DNA of 64,000 nt, from positions 25,105,293 through 25,169,292 of the forward strand of contig OZ024802.1 of the NCBI GenBank assembly GCA_964017045.1, written 5' to 3'. The notes beneath the pieces are model-generated. The model was not told the origin of the DNA. It worked only from the letters and a program-made list of their open reading frames with translations, and searched no databases. The stretch comes from Omphiscola glabra. Taxonomy: Eukaryota > Mollusca > Gastropoda > Lymnaeidae. Below are positions 1 through 13,200 of this stretch, piece after piece (position 1 is the first letter of the stretch; every line of letters starts with the position of its first letter). The translations under genes were made by a program, and so were the position numbers.

Positions 1-189
1 CCATACAATATCAAAGCAAACAAAAGCGAATGTTGACTAAATTTGCCCCTAAGGCGAATAAGCTAAATATCAGTAGCTGAATCTAGCAAATTGATTGTGA
101 AAACACAAAGTAAAAATCCTTGCGAAACACGGTGGTGGTATTTTATAGTCTTTAAAAAATATTTAGCACCTCGCCTACCCCTCCCAACG

Positions 190-480
190 CTTCCAAGTAA
201 ACTCTAACCCCACTTTTCCTTTCAGAGTTTACATAAAGGATGTACACCAGCCAATCAAATTTCTGTCCATTCACCGCCGGGTGTAGCAAAAAGCTAAAGC
301 TAACAACTAAAAAAAGTTGTTTAATCCTTTTAAATTATAAAAACCAGAATATATTTTTCAAAATGGGTCTCGTAAAATCAGTTCTGACAGGTCTTGGCAT
401 ACAATTGTAAAAGACATCTCATAATCCTCGTGTAAATGAAAATCAAAGAGTAAACAGGTCTTAAATACTGAGTCCATGTA
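190..480 (+). repeat. Dispersed repeat, copy 1 (pair with 20150-20400)
   Basis: This stretch shares blocks in the same order and orientation with 20150-20400: GTCCATTCACCGCCGG versus GTCCATTCACTGCCGG, then GTTCTGACAGGTCT, then GTAAACAGGTCT versus GTAACCAGGTCT. The CATTCACTGCCGG start resembles the ends of piggyBac-like MITEs, but no flanking TTAA pair is clear. It lies in the importin intron at the left edge of the window. Confidence 0.6.
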
Positions 481-551
481 GCGATAAAAATGAATAAGAA
501 ATGACATGTGCATGGAAATAGAAATTTGTAGTTATCTAATCTTATCTTTAC

Positions 552-3500
552 CTCTCAAACAGTCGAGAAAGAATTCTGACAGCCCATTTTTTAAGTTTCC
601 AACATGCCAATTCTGGTCTGTCTTCTTCATCTACCTGATCAGCTTCCTGTAATGGAAAGTTTAAAACTTTTAATGGTGATTAACCCACACCTGCCCACTG
701 TCTTTTGTTACAGCAATCATATGCAACGGGCTATCAATCCATTTAAAAAATGACTTTCTTCGTGTTTTTTTAAGACAGAAAATTTAGAAAATTAAAAAAA
801 TAATATAAAGGATAAAAAATATGATAATGTATAGAATTATTATTTAATATGTTGAACGCGAGATAGTCAGAATTGGGTTGATATCACCTTATTCTTCTTC
901 TATATATTAAGGGCCCACCATCAATTTATTGATAATTCTGGCTCCTATGCATGTAGAGGAGATTTTTAATGTTTCTGTGTTGAGGATATTTCACTGGTTG
1001 CAAGAGTTACTTAGTGAGAGTATCATGCACTGGGGGTTGGAAGGCCTGAGGCAATCGACGCAAATGAGTCAAGTGTTGTCGCCTCAACTGTTCCTTTTGG
1101 AAGCTTGTTCCAGTCCCTGATTGTCTTGGGCAGGAATGAGCAGTTCCTAAACTGGCTTCTCGCTGGTATAAGCCGGAACTGCCTGTCATGGCCTCGTCGC
1201 TGTCTATGGGGGAGAGGGATGAGTTTCTGTTTAATGCCAGAGCAGTGGACCAGCCTATTATCTATCTTGTAAATCATGAAGGGCCTGGATAGTCATCGTC
1301 ATTCCTCCAATAGTGACCAGCCCAGTGTTTCCAGCATGCTGCCAACACTAGAGGTATTCCTGTAGCAGTTCAGGACATAGCATGCTGCCCTTCGCTGTAC
1401 TGCCTCCAACATGTCAATTCTCTTATGGGTTCTTGATTACAATTTGAAATTGTGTGATTATAAATACTTTTCCTTGTACATCATTAAAAAACAATACTCA
1501 CAGCTGGAATGTCTTTATCCACAATCAAACGAATGGCTTCCATCCAACGGGTGAAAATTTCCTTTGTCAGTACAGATAGTGGTAGGTAGTTCTGATAAAT
1601 AATTTTGTTAATGAAATTAATTATTTTCAAATAGGCTAATTAAAACAATATAGCAAAATGTGTAATAATGAATATTGTCTCAATATTATCAATTTTTGTT
1701 AATTCGTATAAATTTGATGATATCCTTAATAAAACATCAAAGTAACCAAGAGATCATAGTCATGATAATTGTAACTTATTTACACGTTAAATCAAAAAGT
1801 ATACAACTTAAAGATATGTGCATAGAAAATAACAGGATGAGAGGGGGAATGTGTGTACGTGTGCTTATCCCTTTTAAATCAATCCTTAATAACCTACTTT
1901 AGATACTTCTCCAAATTGCCTCAGCAAAGGGGATAACTGTTACAAAACGTACAAAAGAAAAAAAAAAAACATGGAAAGCCGTTAAATCTGAAGTTGACTA
2001 TTAAATTTCACAAGCACTTTTTGATTCACCAGGTTCGCTGATAGAATTATTTATTAAAGTAACATTATTAACTCATTCCCGGCGGTTGCAACGTTTGGGG
2101 GTTTCGGCGGATGCGTCCTGGTGCATAGCGACACACCTCTCTCATTTTTAGTTAAAAACAGCAATGAAATCTCGCATCCTTCAAGACCTCCGGCAATGGC
2201 GTGATTCTGCGTTATTTGAATTTAAAAACCGGAAATTTTCATCTTGTTTCACTTTTAAAATACGTGTGCTTTAGTACAGCGCGTCTATATGTAGCATGTG
2301 TTCGTTCACCGCTAATGCTATGTTTTTATTAAACCTTATTCATTTTTTTATGCATTTGTCCTTAATTCATTAACTTGAAGTAATATTTAGCAGATTAAAA
2401 ATATTTTACACAAGTATATCAATTGCAAAACGGAGTTACTTCCCTTTCTCTGAAATATAAATTAAGTACGGCACTGCCGTAAGGAAAGAGTTAATAAGAA
2501 AGTTGCGCGTAGGAGGAAAAAAAGACATTTAAGAGTTAAACAATAAAAAAACACTAAAAGCTACCTGTGTGTAGGCAAAGAATATTTTCAGGATTTGTTT
2601 TTGTAGAAGGCTAGATACTTCAGAGGGATCAGGTGCAAACTGCAGCAAGCGTTGATACAGTATGGGCAGCATATGAGTCATTGTGTCGTCCATTGTCTGG
2701 CGTTCTTCACATCTTTTATATCTAATTTTAAAAACATTTGAATCAATAGTTGTATTTCATCAAGGCCAGTATTTTATAACATATCTAATGTCACAGTATG
2801 AATGTTTTTTAAAACACCAATTTATTGTCATTCCACTTCATTCTAAGTCATACGCCTTTCTCTTACTTTGTACTGTTAATGATTTTGATTTGGTCCAGTG
2901 TTCACTGGATTAAACAATAATTTGTTTGCACACATTTAAAAATGATGGTAGCTATAAAAACCAAAGTAGTAATTTTGAGAAAAAAAATTTGGAGAACATT
3001 TCTGTTGGTAGCAAACCAAAATTCAGAAATCACTGTGTGAATTCTTCACAAGATTTTTTAAATTCTATTAAATATTATTAATATAATTATATCACTATCA
3101 ATAACATTAGTAATGATAAAGGGGGGTGATCTTTGATTCAAGTGTTTTTATTTAGAACCAATATACATTTTATTCTTTTTAATTGTTTCATCTAAAAACT
3201 TTCAAATAATTTTTCAACAACAAAAACAACAAAAGGTTTTGGAATTGTGGAAGCAATAAGGTGATGTGTGCAGTGTGAGTGGATGACATGATACCTTGGA
3301 TATATTCAGGCTTGATCAATCTAGGCATCGCATAAATTTTAAAATTTTCTAAAAATTTACATTCAGGCAAGACAATGGAATGAAATGTTATATTCAATTT
3401 AACCCACAAGCTGTCAAATGCAAACATGCTGTAGTGTCATCTCTTTTTTAATAATCTTGATATGTATCCTTTGAATATGCCAAACTAATAGGAAATTATC

Positions 3501-6500
3501 TGTAGGTGGCAACAATATTCTGTTGGAAAACTTAAAAAAAATAAAGTATAATTAAATGCCCCCAAATATTCACCACATTCACACAAATAAAGATATGAGA
3601 GAAAAATTGGACAAGTAATCATAATGAATAAATGTCAGAATTTCCAGAGCTATGTGTAACGAATATGACCTTTCTATAGTGAGTAAAAATTGTGTTACTA
3701 TTTATCTTTCTCACACCCACACTGACTGCTGGGTCCTTTTTATTCTCTTCATAAGTTTTTCAGACACATAAAACATTATTCTCTCAGTTAGAATATATTG
3801 TAATTTGGGTTTATAGAAATAAAAAAAATGGTGACTTACATATTTCTTTATATGCCATTTAAATTTATTAGTATTCTATTTTTCACTACTTCCATTATAA
3901 GAATTTATACTGCTACAAGTGCCAGTTCCACTATAATTATTATCTTCAAGTCATACCAAGAAAACTATCTTCAAAATCACTTTCATAAAGAAATAATTCA
4001 AACAATTTAGGATTTTTTTTTTGCAGGGCCAACATCTGATTCAATTTAAATTTTAGCTAAAAAAAAAAAAAAAGTCAAAATTTTATTCAGCTCAATTCAA
4101 AATTTTATTTTTTTAAAAAATGAACATGAAATATTTACCTTTCCAATTTTGAGAATCATAAATTAAAGAAGCTTTATTCTGTATTGGTGATTGCTTACTC
4201 TGGTTATAATAGTATTACAATAGTGCACTGCCCAATTTGTCAAAAACAATGGGTCATAAATCGGCCAGTAAACTAGAGTTTAACAATGTTTGATTTTTTT
4301 TATACCAAGTTCGGCAATGTCACAGCGAAAAAAATCAGCTATTTACAGAAGAAAAAGCTACCCAGTTATTGTATAAGAAATTAAAAACAAGCTGCAATGC
4401 ACATCATATTAATATTACAATTTAATTTATAAATTTATCTCAAAACAATTGGTAATGTAATTTTATTTTCCTCACAAAAGCAAAGCCCAGGGCTTTGTAA
4501 CTAATAAAAATGAGCCCAAGCTAAACTTTAAAGAAAACTAAATAGAAATAAATAACAAGGTAAGGGAAAATCCCTTTTATGAAAAACGGAAAGATAATGA
4601 GTGATTTTCGTCAATAAATAGGAAGTATATTTGTTATCCCCTCTTTAAATACACTTCTGATTTGCATTTATAATATTAATTAACGTATAGGCAGATTATA
4701 TCGGTAGCTACACCACAGAAGCAGCCTTGAGGCTGCTATGACATTTTGTGGGTTAAATTGCATCATCCATCCAGAACACTTGACAATACTTACTCAAAAA
4801 CTTTTACAAACTGGTAGACAGAGAGTAAAGCACCCATCCAGGTAGCATGATTGTCAGAGTTGATGTATAATGCCATCTTTTCAGCCACATTTGGCCAGCG
4901 ACTGGGAAAATCATTTTTTATGATATGGCTAAGGCAGACACACAGCTGAACTCTGTTGATAAAAAAAATCATATTGATAAATTTCATGGTTTGACATTCC
5001 AGATGTGGGAGAAAGTGAAATCTCAAAGAATTTGTAAATGACTTAATTTTTTCAAATGCTAGGTCTGCAAACTTTTTTTGACTTATTCGGTTCTTTTTTA
5101 AAATAACTTATGATCTCTCAAATTACCCAGGGGCATTAAATTTTGGCTTGTTTAGATCAAAGTCACAGACCTGTTTCAAACTCTTAAAATCATACATCAT
5201 CACAAAATCGTTCAATACACATTATCTTAAAAGTAAAAAAATAAACAGTATATATAATGTATACACATAAAAAATCATACATTGTCAACAAAATCGTAAA
5301 GGTCAACAGGTCTGGAGTGAGCACAGAATTTGAAATTATATAAAGATATCTAAAGATAAAAATATCTTTTTTAAATGTAAATAAATTAACTTTTATAATT
5401 ATTTCATGCAGAAGGGTCAGATCTCTCAGACAATAGATAAAGAGATTGAACAATGTCACAGATGAGATGGTCCTATGAGGTATGGCCCGTCACGTACCAA
5501 GTAATATTGGTGTTGATTGTGGGGCTATTCCTCTCTGTGAAAGTTCAGTATTCAGACGTTGCAGCACGTTTTTCATTAAATAAATGTGGTGCTACATATC
5601 GGGAAGTCCCGAACAAAACACATTATAAATTACATGAATAATCAATGGAGCGCCATTGTTCAATCCCAACCCAGTAATTTGTGACAAACAATCAGTGAAG
5701 AAATTACGAATGATCACATCAGTTAACAGTGAAGGAGAGCAAAAAAAAAGCTTTACTGAGTCCATAAACGTTTTAATAAATATCAGTGGTATGCAGACAT
5801 CCACTTCAAATCAACTATATGTAGGTGGCAACAATATTATTCTGTTTATGAATCACAGCAAATTTTCAAACCCTTTATTAATTGCATCAATATTCCAGTT
5901 TGATTAATTGTTTTTATGTTATACCAGGGTGACCAACCCGTGTCTGCATGTGGCCGAAAATGAACTCCTTTCTTCATTCGTTTCATTTAACTCATTCTAG
6001 ATCTTTTTATTTACAAAGATTTTTTTTACATAATCCATCACTCTTATTTATTTAAGATTAAAACCAAAGTCAGTTATTTCTAAAGCTTTACTAGCATCCA
6101 AATGTATACTCTTAAAATAAATGCAAACCTGACAGGTTCTGGGGCATGAATGATAGCTTCAATTATGTTCTCTCTGATGGGCTGTCTATCCTGTTCATGA
6201 ATATTAAAGGGAATGCTGTCCGTCACATGTTCTGGTTCACGTTCCATCCAGTATTGAGTCAACATGTTCTTCAAGTAGATAACACCTATAATAAAACACA
6301 AAAATAAACCCATCAATTTTGTCTTTTATCATAAAAGTTGCATATGGTACATCCCACATTTTAACCAGCACAAGGATATAAAATCAAATGAAAATAATTT
6401 TAAGATTTGTAAAAAAAATACCTGCTTGTCGAACTGGCATATCTACTTGGTCCGTCATCACAACTTGGAGAAGAACAGGAGCAAAGCCTATGATCTTGTG

Positions 6501-7220
6501 AACCTTAGGAAAAAGTATTGTTTTATTACTCTATAGTCAATAGTTTATCCTATGAGATGTATTTAATGTCCTAACTATAGGCACTTCAGACCCAAAGAAG
6601 GGGATTTTATAATAGCTGACACTGGACTTTTATAACCATATTAAATACTTAAGCACTTTGGGTTATAAAAATTATAACTTAGTAACTATTCCTGTCCCGC
6701 GAAAGCGAGAGCGCCACCAAGGAAACCTGGGGGCGCCCACATCGGGTTTGCCTCTTCATTGCGTGGCGGACTAGTAGGGTGCACTTGTCCACTCGAAGCC
6801 GAAGCCAAAAACCCCGGCCGACTGCTTGACTCTCAACGCAACGGGAGTAGTAACGCAATATCAATAGTATGATTACATGAAGCCGTTAATGGATACGAGG
6901 CTTGGGTGTGGGCCACATTAGATTTGATGTTTACTAACATAACTCTAAATCTTACTAAAAACAGGAAAACTGTTGCCCATTCAGAGTTAAAGACAGGAAA
7001 AACGTGTGCGCTGTAAAACGTTTAAGTGGTCGAGTGGGGGGGGGGGGGGGGGTATCATTTATGTCATGCCAGCCATATTTATTTAGACTTAGAATACTTT
7101 ATAATATTTACTAATGAAACAATAATTAATACTAACATCGGTTAGCTGCTGTTCTGCTTGTTCTCGTTGGTTGGGATCCAGAGTGGCCCGAAGGACGTCA
7201 ACAAGTTTTCCAACTTCCAT
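552..7220 (-). CDS. IPO7: Importin-7/8-like nuclear transport receptor, 5' seven coding exons (partial)
   Basis: Karyopherin-beta family receptor that carries cargo through nuclear pores under RanGTP control. Seven exons join in phase: 7220-7137, 6503-6422, 6285-6129, 4952-4794, 2721-2565, 1591-1502 and 646-552, giving about 274 codons, roughly the first quarter of a protein usually near 1,040 residues. The start is the ATG at 7220, giving [20 protein letters not shown]. Family landmarks follow: the importin-beta N-terminal helices with [11 protein letters not shown], then [25 protein letters not shown], and [16 protein letters not shown]. Every intron has GT..AG ends on the minus strand, and the codon split in the last exon shows the gene runs on past the left edge. 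No further exon is visible in 1-551. Introns hold a piggyBac-like MITE and a LINE tail. IPO7 versus IPO8 cannot be decided; invertebrates usually have one ortholog of both. Confidence 0.93.
1023..1440 (-). mobile_element. LINE reverse-transcriptase C-terminal remnant in importin intron
   Basis: On the minus strand this encodes a broken polypeptide: [17 protein letters not shown], then a frame break near 1300 with in-frame stops, then [12 protein letters not shown], and finally [13 protein letters not shown] with a short tail ending at 1023. The order (AVQRRAARF-like block, MxYKI block, F-P-TIRDWN-LP block) is the usual C-terminal tail of CR1/L2/jockey-type non-LTR retrotransposon ORF2. The endonuclease and catalytic RT core are missing, so this is a 5'-truncated dead copy. 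It sits between importin exons 6 and 7. Confidence 0.7.
2068..2494. mobile_element. piggyBac-like MITE
   Basis: A 427-bp segment flanked by TTAA at 2068-2071 and 2491-2494. The ends are imperfect inverted repeats: TTAACTCATTCCCGGCGGT on the left, and reverse-complemented TTAACTCTTTCCTTACGGC on the right. TTAA target duplication is the piggyBac signature. There is no transposase ORF. It lies in the importin intron between exons 5 and 6. Confidence 0.6.
6685..6915 (+). repeat. GC-rich dispersed repeat fragment
   Basis: A GC-rich island in an AT-rich intron (importin intron 1). The block ATGATTACATGAAGCCGTTAA followed by GGATACGAGGC at about 6868-6901 resembles ATGATTACAAGTTGCCGTTAA plus GGATATGAGGC near 47203-47235, same strand. 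Probably a fragment of the family at 47130-48225. No coding sequence is recognised. Confidence 0.4.
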
Positions 7221-7515
7221 TGTGATGAAATGGCGAAATTATCACAGCAAAAAGAGGAATTTCTGCTGTTGGCTGTCCTCGTGTAGCGCCAAAAGGAAAG
7301 GAACCTGTTTTTAACCCTTGACGGTTACTCATTGTCGTAAAGGAATTACGAACGTCGTAAAATTTGAAACACAATTTTGACGGTTTTTTCGATTTTTAAA
7401 ACTCGTTATAGGCCTAATTGTGACGGCTATTAATCATTAGTAGGTCCATATTAGTTTTTATTTCTCAATGTAAATAACGGGTCTAGGTTATATTAAGATT
7501 ATATCTTCATTATAT

Positions 7516-7655
7516 CAGCGGTTCGCAAACTGTGGGTCGCACCACCCTTTCTCGGGGTCGCCTAAGTCAAGACCATATTTAAACACATATAGTCATGAGG
7601 AACTGTATTAATAACTATTAAAGGATCGCGGCATTAAAAAGGTTGAGAACCACTG
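7516..7655. mobile_element. SPIN-like hAT MITE, internally deleted copy
   Basis: A 140-bp element beginning CAGCGGTTCGCAAACTGTGG and ending GGTTGAGAACCACTG, the terminal inverted repeats of the Charlie/SPIN branch of hAT transposons. Internal words GGTCGCCTAAG, AAACACATAT, GAGGAACTGTATTAA and CGCGGCATTA match the order in the better preserved copy at 35612-35809. Flanking 8-mers (cattatat, atgtatat) agree only partly, so the insertion is older or the boundary has decayed. It lies just upstream of the importin start. Confidence 0.7.
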
Positions 7656-7859
7656 ATGTATATAAAAGGAAGGGGAAAGTGCCAATGTGCACATTTTTTG
7701 TTACTGTATTTGTTTACATTTAAAAATAATTAATAGTAAAAGTTTACGAAGAAGATCCGATGACTCCGAAGAGGTCTTGCTCTTGCAGGCATGTGCCACT
7801 CTATAATTTATTTATACACAAAAAAGACTAAGGTCATTTACCAACCAGCTCAAAGTACA

Positions 7860-8009
7860 TTTGTTGAGCCCAACTTTCAATCATATGGCCGGTTTAACTC
7901 TGCACCTGGAGATGTCCCATCAATCCCTTGCACTTCCTGCAAAGGAACATTTCGTACCAGAATCGGCTTCATCGCCTATTATCTGCTCAACCGAACACAC
8001 CCGCCCCGC
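7860..8009 (+). mobile_element. LINE ORF2 zinc-finger tail fragment
   Basis: The plus strand reads PCTSCKGTFRTRIGFIAY then YLLNRTH, matching the C-terminal zinc finger (CxxCxRxFxARIGLxSHxRxH) of a common LINE ORF2; the element at 26700-27560 encodes the same finger. The second-half histidine spacing is degraded. A hAT MITE begins immediately after it, at 8010. Dead fragment. Confidence 0.5.
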
Positions 8010-8178
8010 CAGTGGCGTAGCGAGCTTAACTTGCACTCGCGCCCGGGGCACAATACCTTTTAGCGCCCCAATACCTTTTTAGCGCCCCCCCCTATTCGAA
8101 AACCATACAATATTATAGTAAAATATACCATTTGGCGCCCCTTTGTGAGTAGCGCCCGGGGCATGATGCCCCGCCCCT
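8010..8178. mobile_element. hAT MITE, CAGTGGCGTAGC family, right end degraded
   Basis: Left end CAGTGGCGTAGCGAGCTTAA, followed by the family core (CGCCCGGGGCACAATACC, ACCATACAATATTATA, CATTTGGCGCCCC, GTAGCGCCCGGGGCATGATG). The AATACCTTTTAGCGCCCC motif is duplicated. The right inverted repeat is missing or eroded, so no target duplication can be read here. Confidence 0.7.
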
Positions 8179-10207
8179 CTCTTTGCACATGAACCAAAGG
8201 GGCATAACAGATTTAGACCAGGGGCGTCGCAATGGATGTCACACTTTGTTTTTGATGAAGCTGACTTCCATATCCTGTAACCACGTGTTTTTAGCCACAC
8301 GGAAGTAGATGTTACAGTAGCATTTGGTGTTTACAAAAATGCTCTTATTAAACTCTTATTAGTCTATTACACTCAACTGTCTGTTTTGTTTTTCTCCGAG
8401 GAAGACTTAAGCAGTGTGTTTCCTTGTTTTAGTCGCCCCCCCCCCTCAACCCAGCTGTCACTTACTTTCAGCTTTTTAAAAAAAATGTCTGTGATCCTTC
8501 TAAGTCTTTGACACAGTAATACACTAAGGAGTGGGCGCGAGAGCCAATCACACCTGAAGCTCTCCAAGTGGGTGGGTGGTTTTGTTAGGAGATAAAAACT
8601 AAATTCTATATCAATTGTCAGGCTTAGGCTGGGTATTGAACTCTAACCTTCTACTTTGGATCCACATGTGTTTTCGCCTCACAGACACTGGAATTTAACG
8701 AATTTTTAGAATTACAAACAAAATAAAAAATTATAAGCCTATTAAAATTATTTTTTTATATAATATTTTTTTATATAATCACAAACAGCTGTACTGGCGT
8801 AAAAAAGTGTATGTGTGGGGTGGGGGCAAATTTTAACACGCTTATGGCAATGCTTCTCAAGCTTCTATTTAGCCCTCGTCCCAACAGTACACCTTCAATA
8901 TTTTAATGCCAGCCCCCCTTCTCAATTAGTGGGTAGAGTAAAAGCGTTTTGCTGCCATTTGGGTCTTAACCTTCATAGTTGTAGGATACTACTTTAAAAA
9001 AAAATAAGTGAAATATATTTTTATAACAATAAATGAAAAAAACAAAGGTGGTTAACTTTAAAAAAAAATCATGCATTAACATTACACCACCCTCCACTCC
9101 CTACATTTTGAAACAAAAGCATCTCTTACATACCAGAACTTTGGCATATGCTAGGGTTAGTTCCCCCCCTTCCCCCGGGCTGTCAAATATTTTAGCCAGC
9201 CACTGTCACATAAATGTTGGTCAAAAATGCCACCCCTCGAGGGTGGACCGCTTCTCCACCCCTTTTCTTCGACACTGTCCTCCTATTATTATAATTTACT
9301 AATCACCTTCGTGTGGGGGAAAAGGGGTGGGTGGGGTTACGCCAAAAATTACGAAACTTTGGAATATGTTGACTTGACTTCCTTTAATTGTATTTCACGT
9401 CCTAATGTTTTATGAATATTTTTTTTTTAAATGGAGTAGAGCTGAGAGCTCACTATTCGTATGAATAACTGTGTGTGTGTGTGTGGGGGGGGGGTACCCA
9501 AAAAGGATCGCTGTAGTGGCACTGTAGTCTATCAAGTGAGTAGGGGGGGGTCTAACATATATAATAAATATAAATATTTTTCTCACGTAATATTTTGATA
9601 GTAGGATAGTATTTGATTAATTCCACATGGTGATATGGTGCCGAAAAGCTGAATAAATTTTAACTCTCTCTGATGTGTTGGTACAGGAAATCAGTGCCGT
9701 GATGTATACATCTAATAAAATGCACTTTTATGTTCATCTCTATTGAAATGTGAAGATACTGGGGAAAGTTTACATATGGAACTAATCTAATACTCTCATA
9801 CTAATTTTTCTCAATTTCCCTATATTTATTCTTATTTCTTATATTTTATGCATCGTTAAATATTTTAGTCCGTTAAGATTCTGGACCTTATTTTTACAGT
9901 ACCAAAATATATATTTATTCTTTCACTTCCTTTAATCTTGCATTTGTAAAATCCTACTTCCGGCAACAACAAATGAGATATCTTCAGTTTCTTTTTCTGT
10001 GCTCTGTTTCTTGTCGTATTTTCATTTGTCCTGTTTGCTTTAGAGGGCTCTAAGCCGAAACATTCTCGTTATCGGACCAGCCCACAGTCACCACTGTAAC
10101 GCTATGTGCTCACTGTCACAACTTTAAAGCCGTGTCTTCAAAAGAAAAAAAACTCTTCAATATTCAAAAAATCTTCTTCAATAATCTTTAAAATTTCTTT
10201 AAAAAAA
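8179..10207. other. Intergenic stretch before the ethanolamine kinase
   Basis: Contains several poly-G/poly-C runs, a short (GT)n tract near 9472-9484 and no convincing exon. The promoter of the kinase should lie in the last few hundred bases, but I see no clear TATA or initiator element. Confidence 0.5.
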
Positions 10208-13200
10208 ATGCTCCGGTCCAAGATTTCTAGGAATATTTTAACTTTACCACTGACGATTTCGGATTTAAACTTTGAAGAAGACGCTAGAAAAATCTTAGAA
10301 CATATTCGTCCTAATTGGAAAGGAACAGAAATTAATTTCGAAGTGAGTTTTGGTTTTAGTTTTATTAGGATTATTTATTTTTTTTATTGGTAAATTTGAA
10401 TAGATCGTACCACATTTTTTTACCATGGCTGCCAACTTGATTACTGTGACCCGTAAAATTAAGAATAAAACATTAAAAAATAATGAAAATATTTCCTAAT
10501 GTATTCCTAAACCTAACCTGAACCCTAAATCTATACCTAACCTGAACCCTAAACCTAACCTAATGAAATGAGGTACGATCTATCTTAATTAGCCGGATTA
10601 TTTTAATTAGCCTTGGTAAATGTGGAGAGATATCACAGCGTGCCGCCATCTTGGTTGCCGCGACCCACGAATTTATGTTCTAAATTTATCCCTAAACCTA
10701 ACCTGAACCCTAAATCTAAACCTAACCTGAACCCTAAACTTATCACTAACCTGGGTTTTGACCCTAGTGAAACCAGGGTTTTGACCCTATTGGAACCAGG
10801 GACAAAACACGCAAATGAAATGGCGTCATGGTGAAATCTCTCGGCTTTAGCCGCCTTATTTTATTATAAATCTTGTCCTTGAATTTTACCAAATTGTTTT
10901 GGGGGAAAATAATTTATTAATTTATGTTTAAAGGCAGTGTCTACACGTCCGGCGGGCCCGTCACGTGACCGCCGGATGACTAGTAGGTGTTATTATTCCA
11001 TCAGGTCATGTGACAAGAGGTCGCCGGCAAAATATTTGCATTGCATATGATATTCCAATATTGTGTACAATAATTACATATATTAGTCAGCCGATCGCTA
11101 GATAAGAAATAAATACTGAACATGTTAATATATTCATATGCTATGAGATACATAAAGTGTACAGTAGGCATTTGACTTTGAATATTAAACTAGTCGGCCT
11201 ATACTTAGCTTGTAGTAGTACTATTACTACTACTAGTACATGTATTACTATTTGATTCCAACTCTTAAAAAAAAAAAAAAAAAGTCTATTACTGTTATCA
11301 CAATTCGATCCCTATCTAGAATATGATCACATAAAACAAAGTAGTGGTCACTTAGCATCTACTCTACCACAAGTTCACATCTAACTGCCTTATCTTAAAA
11401 CCAGGTCAAGGTTACATTTTTTGCGTGAGAAGTAGGGTTTGTTAAGGCGGTCATGTGACTTGGTCGCTGGACATATATCTCCCACACTATTCGTCCGGTC
11501 GCCGGACGTGTAGACAATTCGATGTTTAAATTAGTAAGAGTTAAAGCAGTTATTATGTGAGCAACCTGTGTCTCCATGCCGAGACCTGCAATTTGAAGGA
11601 ATAGATGCAGGTCTTTGTTTTACTAATCTGTAGTAATCATAATCATTAAAATAATTATAATGTCATGACATTCAATTCAAACAAGCTACCACTGCCTCTG
11701 GCTTCTAATATAGTTTCTTAGCAAATATAATTTATATCAAAATGGCTCCTCACTCAAATAAGATTGCAGACCTCTGACTTAGACCAACTGACTCAGCAAA
11801 GTGTAAAGTAGCCCAAAAGTGTATTTGGTAAATAGGATGGCATGGGAGCAAACTATCTTCATTGCCATATCTTACAGTTTAAGATCTCTGTGGATAGTTA
11901 AGTCATTAGCCCAACCCAAGCATAGCATTTATTATTTTATTAATAAAGGTTATTACTTCTTACTCAGCCCTTATAATTATAAGGTTATTATTTTAATCCA
12001 AATATTCTATTTGATTTATCTTCTTCCTTTCTCAGGTTTTCACTGATGGTATCACCAACAAGCTGATGGGATGCCATGCAGGAAATGATAGGAAGGATGT
12101 GGTTTTAGTGCGGATCAACGGAATAGGCTCAGACATCATTATAAACAGAGACGAAGAACAGTTAACATTCCAATGCCTTAGTGAGGCCAACTGTGCTCCC
12201 CCTATTTATTGTGTTTTTAATAATGGCATGGCTTATGGGTATTTCCCTGGAAAGACGTTAGATACACAATCTGTTAGAGAACCGAATATCCAAAAGTGAG
12301 GTGATTTTTTTATGTAATGAATTAAAAAAACACTTTATTTTATTACATTTTTTTTTAGATTTAACTCTTTGACCTTTACAAAATATGATTTCTTGTTGGA
12401 GGTAATATAATATCATTAACTAACTTTTTTTCCCCATGCAAATTTATAGGCTTATAGCAGAAGAGCTTGTTCGATTGCACAGTGTCAGAGGCCCAGGTGG
12501 GCCAGTACAGTCACAGTTCAACAACAGAGTTCTAACATGGCTAGATGCTGTTCCAACACATTTTAAGGATCCCTCTGTTCAGGAGGTGTAAGTGATTTTG
12601 AGTTATCTTAATTAATCATCAAAATCTCTGGTTTATTATATGCACTAACATTAAGCTTCCCTTCTCAAAGCAAAAAAACTTATTATATCAATGGTTTAAA
12701 AAAGTTATTAGAGATTATAAAAAAGAAAATCTGTGTCATTCTGTTATTTAATATCATCTGTAGTAAAACATGGAATTTGATTCTCATATCGTCTAAAAAA
12801 TATAACTTTAATAACACCTATTTTGACATCCCTAATACAATTATCTTTGCAATTGTGTGATTACAGTCTTAAATTAAAAAAATATTCCAAATACTGTAAG
12901 AAGACTATTAAAATCAAATGTCATTGATTTAAATTTAAAGCACTTTCCAATCTTTCTATGTGTACTAGTATATTTTATTGTAATTTATACTATACCTTAA
13001 CATTTTTTATTTTTTGGGGTTAATCATTTATAAAATATAATTAAACACATTTTTATAAACAGATTTGAAAAAAAAATTCCAACACAACAAGAATTAAAGA
13101 AGGAATTGAAGGAAATAACAAAAGCATTAGATGCCTTGGACATGACAAGTGTTTTCAGCCATAACGATCTTTTACTAAAAAATATAATCTATGATGACCA

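Noticed and set aside
6679..6864. Minus-strand ORF in importin intron 1
   Set aside because: It lies in a GC-rich repeat fragment between well-supported exons and has no recognisable domain.
10500..10760. Interstitial telomere
   Set aside because: Repeats are degenerate CCTAAACCTAACCTGAACC inside MITE-like units, not (CCCTAA)n.
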